Below are positions 17,410 through 29,354 of a stretch of 34,601 nucleotides of DNA, one piece after another; positions within the stretch are counted from its first letter, which is position 1; each line of letters begins with the position of its first letter. The position numbers were made by a program, and so were the translations under genes. Below the pieces are notes generated by a model, which had not been told where the DNA came from, searched no databases, and saw only the letters and a program-made list of their open reading frames with translations. The DNA lies in NCBI RefSeq assembly GCF_011391645.1, contig NZ_JAABQC010000020.1:1-34601 (forward strand), given 5' to 3'. This DNA is from Rhodoferax sp. (GTDB taxonomy: Bacteria > Pseudomonadota > Gammaproteobacteria > Burkholderiales > Burkholderiaceae_C).

Positions 17410-18387
17410 TCATCCCGCAAGCGCGGCTTGCCCGTGCGCCAGTGCCATGACCTGCTCTGGCGGCAGTCCCTTGAGCTTGTGGTCGCTCCAGACTTGGCGC
17501 CAGCGGCGCGCGCCAGGCAGGCCGTGGCGCAAACCCAGCATGTGCCGGGCGATGACTTGCCAGGGTGTGCCGTGCCTGAGGGCCTGCTGATTCATGTAGG
17601 CCACCATCTGCAATTCGACCGACTCGCGGGTCTGGCTTGACTGGCTGGCATCGGCAAAAAACTGCTGGTCCCATTCGCTGAGCCACCACGGGTTGTGGTA
17701 TGCCTCGCGGCCCAGCATGACGCCATCCACCTGCTGCAGGTGTTGCACGATCTGGGTCGTTTGGGTGATGCCGCCGTTGATGACAAATTCAAGCGCCGGA
17801 AAATCCAGTTTGAGCCGGTACACCGACTCATATCGCAGCGGCGGCACTTCCCGGTTGTCCTTCGGGCTGAGGCCTTTGAGCCAGGCGTTGCGCGCATGCA
17901 CGATGAAAGTGCGGCACCCGGCCAGGCTGAGCGTTCCAACAAAGTCGCGCACAAAGTCATAACTCTCTGTTTTGTCGATGCCAATGCGGTGCTTCACGGT
18001 AACCGGGATCGACACCGCATCCAGCATGGCTTTCACGCCGTCTGCCACCAGGGCCGGCTCGCGCATCAAACAGGCGCCGAAGGCTCCGCGCTGCACCCGC
18101 TCGCTGGGGCAGCCACAGTTCAGGTTGACCTCGCTGTAACCCCACTCTTCAGCCATGCGCGCGCACTGTGCCAAGTCGGCAGGTTCACTGCCGCCGAGTT
18201 GCAGCGCCAGCGGCCGCTCAACCGCGCTGAAGTCCAGGTGCCGCGCACGGTCGCCATGAATCAGAGCCCCGGTGGTCACCATCTCGCTGTAGAGCAGGGC
18301 GTGACGCGACAGCAGCCGATGCAGGTAACGACAATGCCTGTCAGACCAGTCCAGCATGGGCGCAACGCAGATTTTGTGGCTGATCAC
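17410..18387 (-). CDS. dusA: tRNA-dihydrouridine(20/20a) synthase DusA
   Basis: FMN-dependent enzyme that reduces uridine to dihydrouridine in the D-loop of tRNA. The 325-residue protein begins ISHKICVAPMLDWSDRHCR and has NLNCGCPSERVQRGAFGACL with the catalytic proton donor C93. The segment HARNAWLKGLSPKDNREVPP is characteristic of DusA, as opposed to DusB or DusC. NGGI and MLGREAYHNPW form the FMN phosphate-binding part. The start is GTG at 18387 with no clear ribosome binding site, so it is the least certain point. Divergent from map. Confidence 0.95.
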   Translation of the reverse strand: MISHKICVAPMLDWSDRHCRYLHRLLSRHALLYSEMVTTGALIHGDRARHLDFSAVERPLALQLGGSEPADLAQCARMAEEWGYSEVNLNCGCPSERVQRGAFGACLMREPALVADGVKAMLDAVSIPVTVKHRIGIDKTESYDFVRDFVGTLSLAGCRTFIVHARNAWLKGLSPKDNREVPPLRYESVYRLKLDFPALEFVINGGITQTTQIVQHLQQVDGVMLGREAYHNPWWLSEWDQQFFADASQSSQTRESVELQMVAYMNQQALRHGTPWQVIARHMLGLRHGLPGARRWRQVWSDHKLKGLPPEQVMALAHGQAALAG

Positions 18388-18509
18388 AGAAGTTTGACGG
18401 GTGAGTTGAATAACCCGCGATTTTCCCTTGCTTCAAGCCTGCAACGCGCAGCGCCGGTCTGAAACACTTACAAATAATGGTTCTTGATCGCAATGGGATA
18501 ATTTGCACC

Positions 18510-19343
18510 ATGACGATCACCATCAAAGATTCCGAAGGCATTGCCGGCATGCGCGTTGCGGGCCGCCTGGCCGCTGAATTGCTGGACTATCTGGCTCCAC
18601 TTGTGAAGCCCGGTGTGACCACCAACGAACTCGACCGTCTGGCCGAGGACTACACCACGCGTGTGCTGGGGGCCATCTCGGCTCCCTTGAACTATGCGCC
18701 GGGAGGCCACAGCCCCTACCCAAAATCCATCTGCACCTCAATCAACCACCAGGTCTGCCACGGTATTCCCAACGACAAGCCGCTCAAAAAAGGCGACATC
18801 ATCAACGTTGACGTGACCGTGATCAAGGACGGCTGGCATGGCGACTCCAGCCGCATGTACATGGTGGGAGAGGTCTCGGTGGCGGCCCGGCGACTTTGCA
18901 GACTCACCTATGAAGCCATGTGGAAGGGCATTATGAAAGTGCGCGACGGCGCTTACCTGGGCGACATCGGCCACGCCATTCAGAGCTTTGCCGAAAGCCA
19001 GGGCCTGAGCGTGGTGCGCGAGTACTGCGGCCATGGCATAGGTCAAAACTTTCATGAGGATCCGCAGGTGTTGCACTACGGTAAACCCGGCACCCTGGAC
19101 CAGCTCAAAGCCGGCATGACCATCACCATTGAGCCCATGCTCAATGTCGGTCGCAAGGACATCAAGGAACTTGGGGACGGCTGGACCATCGTCACCAAAG
19201 ACCACTCACTCTCAGCGCAATGGGAGCACACCGTGCTGGTCACACCGACCGGATACGAGGTCCTGACGCTGTCGGCCAACAGTCCGGCCATCCCGGAGTT
19301 TGTCATGCCCGCAGCACCTGCGGTCCACCTGTCTGTCGCCTGA
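18510..19343 (+). CDS. map: Methionine aminopeptidase, type I
   Basis: Removes the N-terminal Met from nascent proteins, using a two-metal site. The 277-residue protein has all five metal ligands: D101, D112, H175, E208 and E239, in the sequences INVDVTV, HGDSSRM, GHGIGQNFHEDP, TIEPML and WEHTVLV. H80 and H182 also fit the substrate-binding His of the family. There is no N-terminal zinc-finger extension, as in bacterial type Ia enzymes. The frame has an earlier ATG at 18477, but the family N terminus begins at MTITIKDSEGIAGMR. It ends 23 bases before glnD; the two are probably co-transcribed. Confidence 0.96.
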   Translation: MTITIKDSEGIAGMRVAGRLAAELLDYLAPLVKPGVTTNELDRLAEDYTTRVLGAISAPLNYAPGGHSPYPKSICTSINHQVCHGIPNDKPLKKGDIINVDVTVIKDGWHGDSSRMYMVGEVSVAARRLCRLTYEAMWKGIMKVRDGAYLGDIGHAIQSFAESQGLSVVREYCGHGIGQNFHEDPQVLHYGKPGTLDQLKAGMTITIEPMLNVGRKDIKELGDGWTIVTKDHSLSAQWEHTVLVTPTGYEVLTLSANSPAIPEFVMPAAPAVHLSVA

Positions 19344-19366
19344 CAGGCGTTTTCCAGGGAAAGCCC

Positions 19367-21955
19367 ATGTCGGACTTCAAAGCGCTGCGCGAGGAATTTC
19401 GCACCAATAAAGCGGCTCTTTTTCAATCGCTGGCAGAGGGTGGCCGCAGCACGCGCAGCGTGGGCAGCACGCTGGGCAAGCTGTCGAAGCTGGCCGACCA
19501 GACCCTGATGACGCTCTGGCTGCACGCGGCATTCCCACCCGGCCTGGCGCTGGCAGCCGTGGGCGGTTACGGCCGCGGCGAATTGTTCCCCTATTCGGAT
19601 GTGGATGTGCTGGTCCTGCTGTCCGACGACATCATGCTGGAACATGACGCTGATCTTAAAAACCGCGTCGAGGGCTTTATCGGCAGTTGTTGGGATGCGG
19701 GGCTGGAGATTGGTTCCAGCGTGCGCTCGGTGGCAGACTGCCTGAACGAGGCGCGCCGGGACGTGACGGTGCAGACCTCGTTGCTGGAGTCGCGCCTCAT
19801 CACGGGTGATGCAATCATCTATGACCAGTTCAGGCAGCAATTTGTTGCGGCCATGGACCCCCATGCTTTTTTTGTGGCGAAAACCCTGGAACTGAACCAG
19901 CGCCACAACAAGTTCGACAACACGCCTTATTCACTGGAACCCAATTGCAAGGAGTCCCCCGGCGGCCTGCGCGATTTGCAGGTGATTCTGTGGGTAGCCA
20001 AAGCGGCAGGCCTGGGCACCAACTGGAACGAGCTCGCCGAAAATGGACTGGCCACAGCCTTTGAAGTGCAGCAAATCAAACGCAACGAAGCCCTGCTTTG
20101 GCTGATACGAACCCGCTTGCACCTGATCGCCAAGCGGCGCGAAGACCGGTTGGTTTTCGACATGCAAAACGCCGTGGCCCAAGCCTTTGGTTTTGAGGCG
20201 CCGCCCGCCACCACCGACAAGCGTTCCCTGGTTCGCCCCAGCGAGGCGCTGATGAAACGCTACTACTGGGCTGCCAAGGCCGTGACCCAGCTCAATCAGA
20301 TTCTGCTGCTCAACATCGAAGAGCGCCTGAGCCCGAGCACCCATGAGCCGTGTCCCATCAATGCCCATTTTTCCGACAAGGGGGGCATGCTTGAGGTCGC
20401 CAGCGACGATATCTACCGGCGTGAGCCACATGCCATTATGGAAACCTTTCTGGTATTTCAGACTGCCGACATGAATGGACTGTCAGTTCGCACGCTGCGT
20501 GCCCTGTACAACGCCCGCGACCTGATGAACGGCGACTTCCGCCGGGACCCGGTCAACCGCGCGGCCTTCATGCAAATTCTGCGGCATGGCAGCGGCGTGA
20601 CCCACGCCTTGCGGCTGATGAACCAAACCTCGGTGCTGGGGCGCTACCTGTGGGCCTTTCGCAAAATTGTCGGGCAGATGCAGCATGACCTGTTCCATGT
20701 CTACACGGTGGACCAGCATGTGCTGATGGTGTTGCGCAATGTGCGGCGGTTTTTCATTGCCGAACATGCCCACGAATACCCGTTTTGCTCGCAACTGGCA
20801 AGCGGCTGGGACAAGCCCTGGGTACTGTATGTGGCGGCCCTGTTCCATGACATCGCCAAAGGCCGTGGCGGCGACCACTCGGTGCTGGGTGAAGTTGAAG
20901 CTCTGCGCTTTTGCAAACAGCACGATGTGAGCCGGGAAAGCACCGAACTCATCGCTTTTGTGGTGCGGGAACACCTGACCATGAGCCGCGTGGCCCAGAA
21001 AACCGATCTCAGCGACCCCGACGTGATCGCCGCCTTTGCCAAGCGCGTGGGCAGTGAGCGCTACCTGACCGCGCTCTATCTGTTCACCGTGGCCGACATT
21101 CGCGGCACCTCGCCCAAGGTGTGGAACGCCTGGAAAGGCAAGCTGCTCGAAGACCTGTTCCGTCTGACCCTGCGCGTGCTGGGTGGCCACGCCGCCGATC
21201 CCCATGTCGAGGTTGAAACCCGCAAGCGCGAGGCCCTGATCCAACTGGCCCTGCACGCTCAGCCCTTCGAGGGGCACAAGGCCTTGTGGGACACCGTTGA
21301 TGTGGGCTACTTCATGCGCCATGACGCCTCAGACATTGCTTGGCACACCCGCCAACTGTCGCGCCATGTGAATTCCGGCAAGTCGATCGTGCGGGCCCGC
21401 ATGTCGCCACTGGGTGAAGGCCTGCAGGTGCTGGTCTACACGCCCGATCAGCCCGATCTGTTTGCCCGCATCTGCGGCTACTTTGAGCATCGGGGCTTCA
21501 GCATTCTGGAGGCCCGCGTGCATACCGCCTTCAACCACTATGCACTCGACACATTTCAGGTCACCACCCAGGCCATGCATGAGCTCTACCATGAACTTGC
21601 CAGCATGGTGGAGGCGGAATTGGTGCGTGCCATTATGCAAACCGGTCCGCTGCCTGCGCCTGGCAAGGGTCGGGTTTCGCGAAGGGTCAAGAGTTTCCCG
21701 ATCACCCCGCGCGTGAGTCTGCAACCCGATGAAAAAGGCCAGCGCTGGCTGCTCAACATCTCGGCCAGCGACCGGGTGGGCCTGCTCTACAGTGTGGCCC
21801 GGGTGCTGGCCCGGCACAAGGTCAACCTGCAACTGGCCAAGATCAACACCCTGGGCGAGCGCGTTGATGACACCTTCCTGATTGACGGGCCTGAATTGCA
21901 GGAAAACAAGGCCCAGATCGCCATTGAGACCGAGTTGCTGGAAGCGCTGGCTTGA
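19367..21955 (+). CDS. glnD: Bifunctional PII uridylyltransferase / uridylyl-removing enzyme GlnD
   Basis: Senses glutamine and adds or removes UMP on PII proteins, setting the nitrogen response through NtrB and glutamine synthetase control. The 862-residue protein (E. coli GlnD is 890) has the nucleotidyltransferase motif GGYGRGELFPYSDVD at 66-80 with D78 and D80, an HD phosphohydrolase domain with H494-D495 in LFHDIAKGRGGDHS for UMP removal, and two C-terminal ACT domains starting near 686 and 794. All domains look intact. AGGGA lies about seven bases before the ATG at 19367. The frame stays open 49 codons upstream inside map, but that part is not family-like. Confidence 0.97.
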   Translation: MSDFKALREEFRTNKAALFQSLAEGGRSTRSVGSTLGKLSKLADQTLMTLWLHAAFPPGLALAAVGGYGRGELFPYSDVDVLVLLSDDIMLEHDADLKNRVEGFIGSCWDAGLEIGSSVRSVADCLNEARRDVTVQTSLLESRLITGDAIIYDQFRQQFVAAMDPHAFFVAKTLELNQRHNKFDNTPYSLEPNCKESPGGLRDLQVILWVAKAAGLGTNWNELAENGLATAFEVQQIKRNEALLWLIRTRLHLIAKRREDRLVFDMQNAVAQAFGFEAPPATTDKRSLVRPSEALMKRYYWAAKAVTQLNQILLLNIEERLSPSTHEPCPINAHFSDKGGMLEVASDDIYRREPHAIMETFLVFQTADMNGLSVRTLRALYNARDLMNGDFRRDPVNRAAFMQILRHGSGVTHALRLMNQTSVLGRYLWAFRKIVGQMQHDLFHVYTVDQHVLMVLRNVRRFFIAEHAHEYPFCSQLASGWDKPWVLYVAALFHDIAKGRGGDHSVLGEVEALRFCKQHDVSRESTELIAFVVREHLTMSRVAQKTDLSDPDVIAAFAKRVGSERYLTALYLFTVADIRGTSPKVWNAWKGKLLEDLFRLTLRVLGGHAADPHVEVETRKREALIQLALHAQPFEGHKALWDTVDVGYFMRHDASDIAWHTRQLSRHVNSGKSIVRARMSPLGEGLQVLVYTPDQPDLFARICGYFEHRGFSILEARVHTAFNHYALDTFQVTTQAMHELYHELASMVEAELVRAIMQTGPLPAPGKGRVSRRVKSFPITPRVSLQPDEKGQRWLLNISASDRVGLLYSVARVLARHKVNLQLAKINTLGERVDDTFLIDGPELQENKAQIAIETELLEALA

Positions 21956-21971
21956 TCTTGGGCGGACCCGT

Positions 21972-21988
21972 TCCGGGGCATCCCCGGA
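21972..21988. terminator. Hairpin between glnD and def, possible terminator
   Basis: TCCGGGG-CAT-CCCCGGA is a perfect 7-bp GC-rich stem with a three-base loop, placed in the 48-base gap between convergent glnD and def. No T-run follows on either strand, so it is not a standard rho-independent terminator. It may still stop transcription or protect 3' ends. Confidence 0.4.
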
Positions 21989-22003
21989 TTGCATGCCATT
22001 GGG

Positions 22004-24605
<2,602 letters not shown>

Positions 24606-25643
24606 TCAGGAAAAAAGCCGGCGCGCCAAGGGTGAGCCAGACGCCAGTTCATGTTGCGCCAGCAAGTCGTACAACTGCTCCAGTTCTGCTGCAATGACCG
24701 TCATGCCCTCGGGCGACAGGGCCGCGCCCTGGTCATCTGTGACCATGCCGTCCATCTCCCGGGCCAGCGCGTCGGCCACTTCACGCAGGCGATCGAAAGG
24801 CTTTTCGTTGCGGTCCACCTGCGCCACATCGAGCCCCAGCGTGATCTGGCGCAAGGCCGATTGAGTGGGGTCGTCCGCCAGCGCGGTGAGTGTGTCAAAG
24901 TTCAGGCTCACCACCGGCGGCAGTCCGCTCGTGCTGGCCGGAATCACCAGCCGACCCGCCATGGAACCCATCACAAAACCGAGCCGCGCCGCGGTCTGCT
25001 GGATATAGCTGGGGCTCCAGGCCGCCCGGCGGGCCTGCACCATCAACACCAGTTGCGCATCATGGCTGCTGGCAAATTGGTCGAGTTCGCGGGCGCGGCT
25101 GACCTCGCTGCGCATCGCCGGAAGGTCGGGGGTGCCGTTGATGGCATCGCAGAAGTTTTGCGTCTTCATGACAAATTCGGAAAACTCGATGTCGTTCAAC
25201 GCACCAGAGCGGTTGGCCAGTTGCACACCGGCCTGCAGTTGGCTGTAGTACTGTCCCGCCACCGGCGACTCCCAGCGCTGATCCTGCACGCTGAAGCCCT
25301 CGATGGCATACGGTTTGCTGCCCACCCTGCGGGTTGACGGCAAAGCTGCCAGCACGGCTTCGCCCGACACGGGCGCCTCCAGCGCGATCGGGGCCACGGC
25401 ATCAATCAGCGGATCAAGGGCCGGCTTTTTTTCAGGGGCCGGGCTGCTGGCAAAGGTGTCGCCATTCAGCGGATGGTCGTTCAAATGGGGCTCGATGCGA
25501 CTATCGGCTGGCTCGCCCAGACGTGGCTCGGCCGGTTCCGCCTGACGCGGCCGGCTTTTGCGCGCCAGCCAGGCGTAATAGCCGGCCATGGCGAGCAGCA
25601 GCAGCAGCCCAAGCAGCAACAAACTCATTTGCAAAGTAATCAT
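24606..25643 (-). CDS. zipA: Cell division protein ZipA homologue
   Basis: Inner-membrane protein that tethers FtsZ to the membrane at the division site. The 345-residue product has the ZipA layout: a single N-terminal membrane anchor (about residues 4-27, MSLLLLGLLLLLAMAGYYAW), a basic stretch KSRPR, a Pro/Ala/Glu-rich linker, and a C-terminal FtsZ-binding domain (about 200-330, with SGLPPVVSLNFDTLTAL). The ATG at 25643 overlaps the smc stop by four bases (ATGA), which fixes the start and rules out the 77-codon upstream extension inside smc. The order smc-zipA-ligA is familiar in Burkholderiales. The linker diverges quickly, so the call rests on layout, C-terminal wording and context. Confidence 0.88.
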   Translation of the reverse strand: MITLQMSLLLLGLLLLLAMAGYYAWLARKSRPRQAEPAEPRLGEPADSRIEPHLNDHPLNGDTFASSPAPEKKPALDPLIDAVAPIALEAPVSGEAVLAALPSTRRVGSKPYAIEGFSVQDQRWESPVAGQYYSQLQAGVQLANRSGALNDIEFSEFVMKTQNFCDAINGTPDLPAMRSEVSRARELDQFASSHDAQLVLMVQARRAAWSPSYIQQTAARLGFVMGSMAGRLVIPASTSGLPPVVSLNFDTLTALADDPTQSALRQITLGLDVAQVDRNEKPFDRLREVADALAREMDGMVTDDQGAALSPEGMTVIAAELEQLYDLLAQHELASGSPLARRLFS

Positions 25644-28600
25644 TGTTCTCCCCATTCTGACATTGACAGTGCAGCGTCCATGTCCACCGCCACAATTCGC
25701 GACACGCCCTGCTCCTGCATGGTGACCCCAATCAGCTGTCTTGCCATTTCCATGGCGATCTTGTTGTGGCTGATGAACAAGAACTGGGTGCCCTTGCTCA
25801 TGCTGACCACCAGTTTGGCATAACGCTCGGTGTTGGCGTCGTCCAGCGGCGCATCGACCTCGTCGAGCAAACAAAAGGGTGCCGGATTGAGCTGGAAAAT
25901 GGCAAACACCAGCGCAATGGCGGTCAGCGCCTTTTCGCCGCCCGAAAGCAGGGCGATGCTTTGGTTTTTCTTGCCCGGCGGTTGCGCCACCACCTGCACC
26001 CCCGAGTCCAGGATCTCGTCGCCGGTGATCACCAAGCGGGCATTGCCACCGCCAAACAGCTCCGGAAACATTTTGCCGAAATGCTCGTTGACCTTGTTGA
26101 AGGTGTCTGAGAGCAGTTCGCGGGTTTCGCCGTCGATCTTCCTGATGGCGTCTTCGAGCGTGGTCATGGCCTCCTGCAGGTCAGCCGTCTGGGCATCCAG
26201 AAACTGCTTGCGTTCGCGGGCGGCGCTTAGTTCGTCCAGAGCGGCCAGGTTGACCGCGCCCAGAGCGGCGATGTCGCGGTTGATGCGGTCAATTTCACCC
26301 TGCAAACCGGCCAGGCGCACGTTGTCGTGTGCGATGGACTGCGCCACCGCCTCCAGGTCGGCATGGGCGTCGTTCAGGAGCTGGCTGTATTGCTCAAAAC
26401 CCAGCCGCGCGGCCTGTTCCTTGAGCTGGAATTCGGTGATGCGGGCGCGCAGGGGGTCGAGCGCCCGCTCCAGTTGCAGCCTGCGCTCGTCGCTGGCGCG
26501 CAGTTTGGCGGTCAGATCGTCGTATTGGCTGCGCTGGGCGCCCAGCACTTGCTCGCGCTCCAGCTTGACGGCCAGCGCCTGTTGCAGGCCACCTTGCGCG
26601 GCGGCGTCGTTCAGGCGCGCCAGTTCATCCTGTCCTCTTTGCGTCTCGGCAGCCACCGCGGCGGCCTGCGCCACGGCCGTCTCGATGCCGCGCGACAACT
26701 CGGCCCGGCGCGCCTCCAGGCTGCGCAGGCTGAACGCGGCCTCCTGCTGTTCACGTTCCAGGCTGCGCTGCTGCTCACGGCTGGCACCCAGTTTGCGCTC
26801 GGCGACCACCACCAGGTCATCCAGCTCGGCATGGCGCTGCTGGGTGTCGGCGAGTTGCATGTCGAGCTCTTCAAAGCGCGCCTCGGCGCTGACGCGGCGC
26901 TCCTGCAATTCATCGAGTTGACCCTCGACCTCGGCCAGGTCAGTGGCCAACTGGGTGCTGCGACTGCGGGCCTGATCAAACTGCTGGCTCAGCTGCAGGG
27001 TTTGCACTTGCAGCATGTGGGCGCTTTGTTGTGCGTCACTCGCCTCCTTGCGGGTCGTGGCCAGACGCTGCGCCACATCGGCATAGGCGGCCTCGGCGCG
27101 CACCAGCAATGCCCGCGCCTCGTCGCTGATCAGCACCTGGGCGCGCAACTCCTTTTGCAGATTTTCAATTTCCTGGGCGCGCGCCAGCAGACCCGCCTGT
27201 TCCGAATCTGGCGCGTAAAAGCTGACGCTGTGGCGGCCCACCGCATGGCCGCTCCTGACATAAATCATCTCGCCGGGTTGGAGTTTGTCGCGATTGCCCA
27301 GGGCGTCATCCAGGCTGCTGGCGGTAAAACAGCCTTGCAGCCAGTCGTCGAGCACCGCTTTTTGGCCGGCATCGTGCAGTCGCAGCAAGCCGGACAAGCG
27401 CGGCAGCCCGGCATGGGTCGGGGTGGCCGGAGCGGGCGGCGGGCTGTAAAAGGCCAGCTTGCTTGGCGGCGCGTCCAGCGCCAAAGCCCGAACCGACTCC
27501 AGCCGGCTCACCTCCAGCGCGCCCAGTCGTTCGCGCAAGGCGCCTTCCAGGGCGTTCTCCCATCCCTGCTCGATGTGCAGGCGGCTCCACAGACCCTGCA
27601 AGTGGTCAAGGCCGTGCTTTTGCAGCCAGGGCTGCAACTTGCCATCGGTCTTGACCTTTTCCTGCAGTGTCTTGAGCGCGTCAAGCCGGGCCGACAACTC
27701 GGCAAGTTGCGCCGACTCGCGGTTCACCGTCTGCTGCTGGTTGCGGCGCCGCTCGTCAAGCTCGGGGGCGCTGTCGGTCAGCGTTTCAAGCCGCGCCTGC
27801 GCCACGCTTGCTGCCTCCTGCGCCATTTCCAGCAAATGCCGCAACTCGGACAATTTGTGTTCATCGGGCGCCACCAGGCTGTTGCGGTCAGCCAGCAGCC
27901 GCTCACGTCGTGTGCCCAGTTGGCGCGATTGTTCTTCAATGCCGCGTTGCTCGGCGGCCAGCACACCGATCTGCTGCTGCACCTGGGTGACACTGGCGCG
28001 CTGATCGCTGGCAGCGCGCTGGGCCTGGCGCAAAGCCTCTTCCAGCGTCGGCAGGTGCTGCGCCTGCTCCTCCAGCCTGGCGGCCAGCACCTCGTTTTTG
28101 TCTTCGCCCAGCAGTTCAAGCTCGGCCAGGTCTTCCAGGGCCAACTCTGCATCGCTGCGGCGGGTGGCCCATTCAGTCGCTTGCTCATTCAGCGTGCGCA
28201 GCCGCAACTCAACGCGCTGGCGGCCTTCCACCACAAAGCGGATTTCTGCCTCCAGCCGGCCCACTTCGGCACTGGCTTCGTACAACCTGCCCTGGGCCTG
28301 GTTGACCTGGTCGCCAGCGGCGTAATGGGCCTGGCGCACGGTTTCCAACTCGGCCTCGGTATGGCGCAGGTCGGCGGTGCGGGCCTCCAGTGCGTTCACC
28401 GCGGCCAGTCCTTCTGCCTGAATGCGGTCCTGCTCGGCCTGAGATTCGCCGCGCCTCAAGTACCAGAGCTGGTGCTGCTTGAGCGTGCCGGCAGCCGTCA
28501 GGGTGTTGAATTTTTGCGCCACTTCGGCCTGCTTTTCAAGCTTGTCGAGGTTGGCATTGAGCTCACGCAAAATGTCTTCGACGCGGGTGAGGTTTTCCCG

Positions 28601-29161
28601 CGTGTCACCCAGGCGGCTTTCCGTCTCGCGGCGGCGCTCCTTGTATTTGGACACGCCCGCTGCCTCTTCGAGGAACAGGCGCAGTTCTTCGGGCTTGCTC
28701 TCAATGATGCGGCTGATGGTGCCCTGCCCGATGATGGCATAGGCGCGCGGCCCCAAGCCCGTGCCCAGAAACACATCCTGCACATCACGGCGGCGCACCA
28801 CCTGGTTGTTGATCAGGTAGCTGCTGGTGCCGTCGCGCGTGAGCACGCGCTTGACGGCAATCTCGGCAAACTGGTTCCACTGACCACCAGCGCGGTGGTC
28901 ATCGTTGTCAAACACCAGCTCCACGCTGGCCCGGCTGGCCGGCTTGCGCGTGGTGGTGCCATTAAAAATCACGTCCTGCATCGACTCGCCGCGCAATTCC
29001 GATGCCTTGCTTTCGCCCAGCACCCAGCGCACCGCGTCCATGATGTTGGATTTGCCGCAGCCGTTGGGGCCGACCACCCCCACCAATTGCCCGGGCAGCA
29101 CAAAATTGGTCGGCTCGGCAAACGACTTGAAGCCAGATAACTTGATGGAATTGAGACGCAC
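25640..29161 (-). CDS. smc: Chromosome partition protein Smc
   Basis: ATPase of the SMC condensin complex that organises and separates chromosomes, with ScpA and ScpB as partners. The 1173-residue product has the Walker A motif GPNGCGKSN (31-39), two long coiled-coil arms rich in Glu, Gln, Ala and Arg, a central hinge domain (about 520-640), the signature LLSGGEKALTAIAL and the Walker B sequence CLLDEVDAPLDD. I chose the GTG at 29161 (RLNSIKLSGFKSF follows directly) because this gives the usual family start and length. An ATG 16 codons upstream (29209) is an alternative; neither has a good ribosome binding site. It is the first gene of smc-zipA-ligA-def. Confidence 0.96.
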   Translation of the reverse strand: MRLNSIKLSGFKSFAEPTNFVLPGQLVGVVGPNGCGKSNIMDAVRWVLGESKASELRGESMQDVIFNGTTTRKPASRASVELVFDNDDHRAGGQWNQFAEIAVKRVLTRDGTSSYLINNQVVRRRDVQDVFLGTGLGPRAYAIIGQGTISRIIESKPEELRLFLEEAAGVSKYKERRRETESRLGDTRENLTRVEDILRELNANLDKLEKQAEVAQKFNTLTAAGTLKQHQLWYLRRGESQAEQDRIQAEGLAAVNALEARTADLRHTEAELETVRQAHYAAGDQVNQAQGRLYEASAEVGRLEAEIRFVVEGRQRVELRLRTLNEQATEWATRRSDAELALEDLAELELLGEDKNEVLAARLEEQAQHLPTLEEALRQAQRAASDQRASVTQVQQQIGVLAAEQRGIEEQSRQLGTRRERLLADRNSLVAPDEHKLSELRHLLEMAQEAASVAQARLETLTDSAPELDERRRNQQQTVNRESAQLAELSARLDALKTLQEKVKTDGKLQPWLQKHGLDHLQGLWSRLHIEQGWENALEGALRERLGALEVSRLESVRALALDAPPSKLAFYSPPPAPATPTHAGLPRLSGLLRLHDAGQKAVLDDWLQGCFTASSLDDALGNRDKLQPGEMIYVRSGHAVGRHSVSFYAPDSEQAGLLARAQEIENLQKELRAQVLISDEARALLVRAEAAYADVAQRLATTRKEASDAQQSAHMLQVQTLQLSQQFDQARSRSTQLATDLAEVEGQLDELQERRVSAEARFEELDMQLADTQQRHAELDDLVVVAERKLGASREQQRSLEREQQEAAFSLRSLEARRAELSRGIETAVAQAAAVAAETQRGQDELARLNDAAAQGGLQQALAVKLEREQVLGAQRSQYDDLTAKLRASDERRLQLERALDPLRARITEFQLKEQAARLGFEQYSQLLNDAHADLEAVAQSIAHDNVRLAGLQGEIDRINRDIAALGAVNLAALDELSAARERKQFLDAQTADLQEAMTTLEDAIRKIDGETRELLSDTFNKVNEHFGKMFPELFGGGNARLVITGDEILDSGVQVVAQPPGKKNQSIALLSGGEKALTAIALVFAIFQLNPAPFCLLDEVDAPLDDANTERYAKLVVSMSKGTQFLFISHNKIAMEMARQLIGVTMQEQGVSRIVAVDMDAALSMSEWGEQ

Positions 29162-29277
29162 AGGGATCGGTAACGATGGCTCGGACAGGATAAAACGGCC
29201 AAAAACCATGGCCGGCTCGAAAACGAAGCGTCATGATACCTTGCTGAGGCCTGGCGAAACCTGCCAGGAAGCCAGTC

Positions 29278-29300
29278 CTATATGCATTTGGAATATATAG
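29278..29300. promoter_or_regulatory. LysR-type dyad, candidate CysB operator
   Basis: CTATAT-N11-ATATAG is a perfect 6-bp inverted repeat containing the T-N11-A core of LysR-family binding sites. It lies in an AT-rich patch 55 bases before the TauE/SafE gene that starts the sulfur operon. CysB, a LysR-type activator of sulfur assimilation in proteobacteria, is the natural candidate. No convincing -35/-10 pair follows, as expected for an activator-dependent promoter. The dyad is seen directly; the protein that binds it is inferred. Confidence 0.5.
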
Positions 29301-29354
29301 TAATCATAAAAAAGTAGTTTGAAACATATGGGTTGACCCGTACAGTCCACCCCC

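Noticed and set aside
19220-19366. Upstream extension of glnD inside map
   Set aside because: The added 49 codons are not family-like, and a good ribosome binding site lies before 19367.
26327-29140. 937-codon open frame on the plus strand
   Set aside because: It is antisense to smc, which has full SMC motifs. Its translation is low-complexity Leu/Ala/Gln/Gly text from GC-rich codons read backwards.
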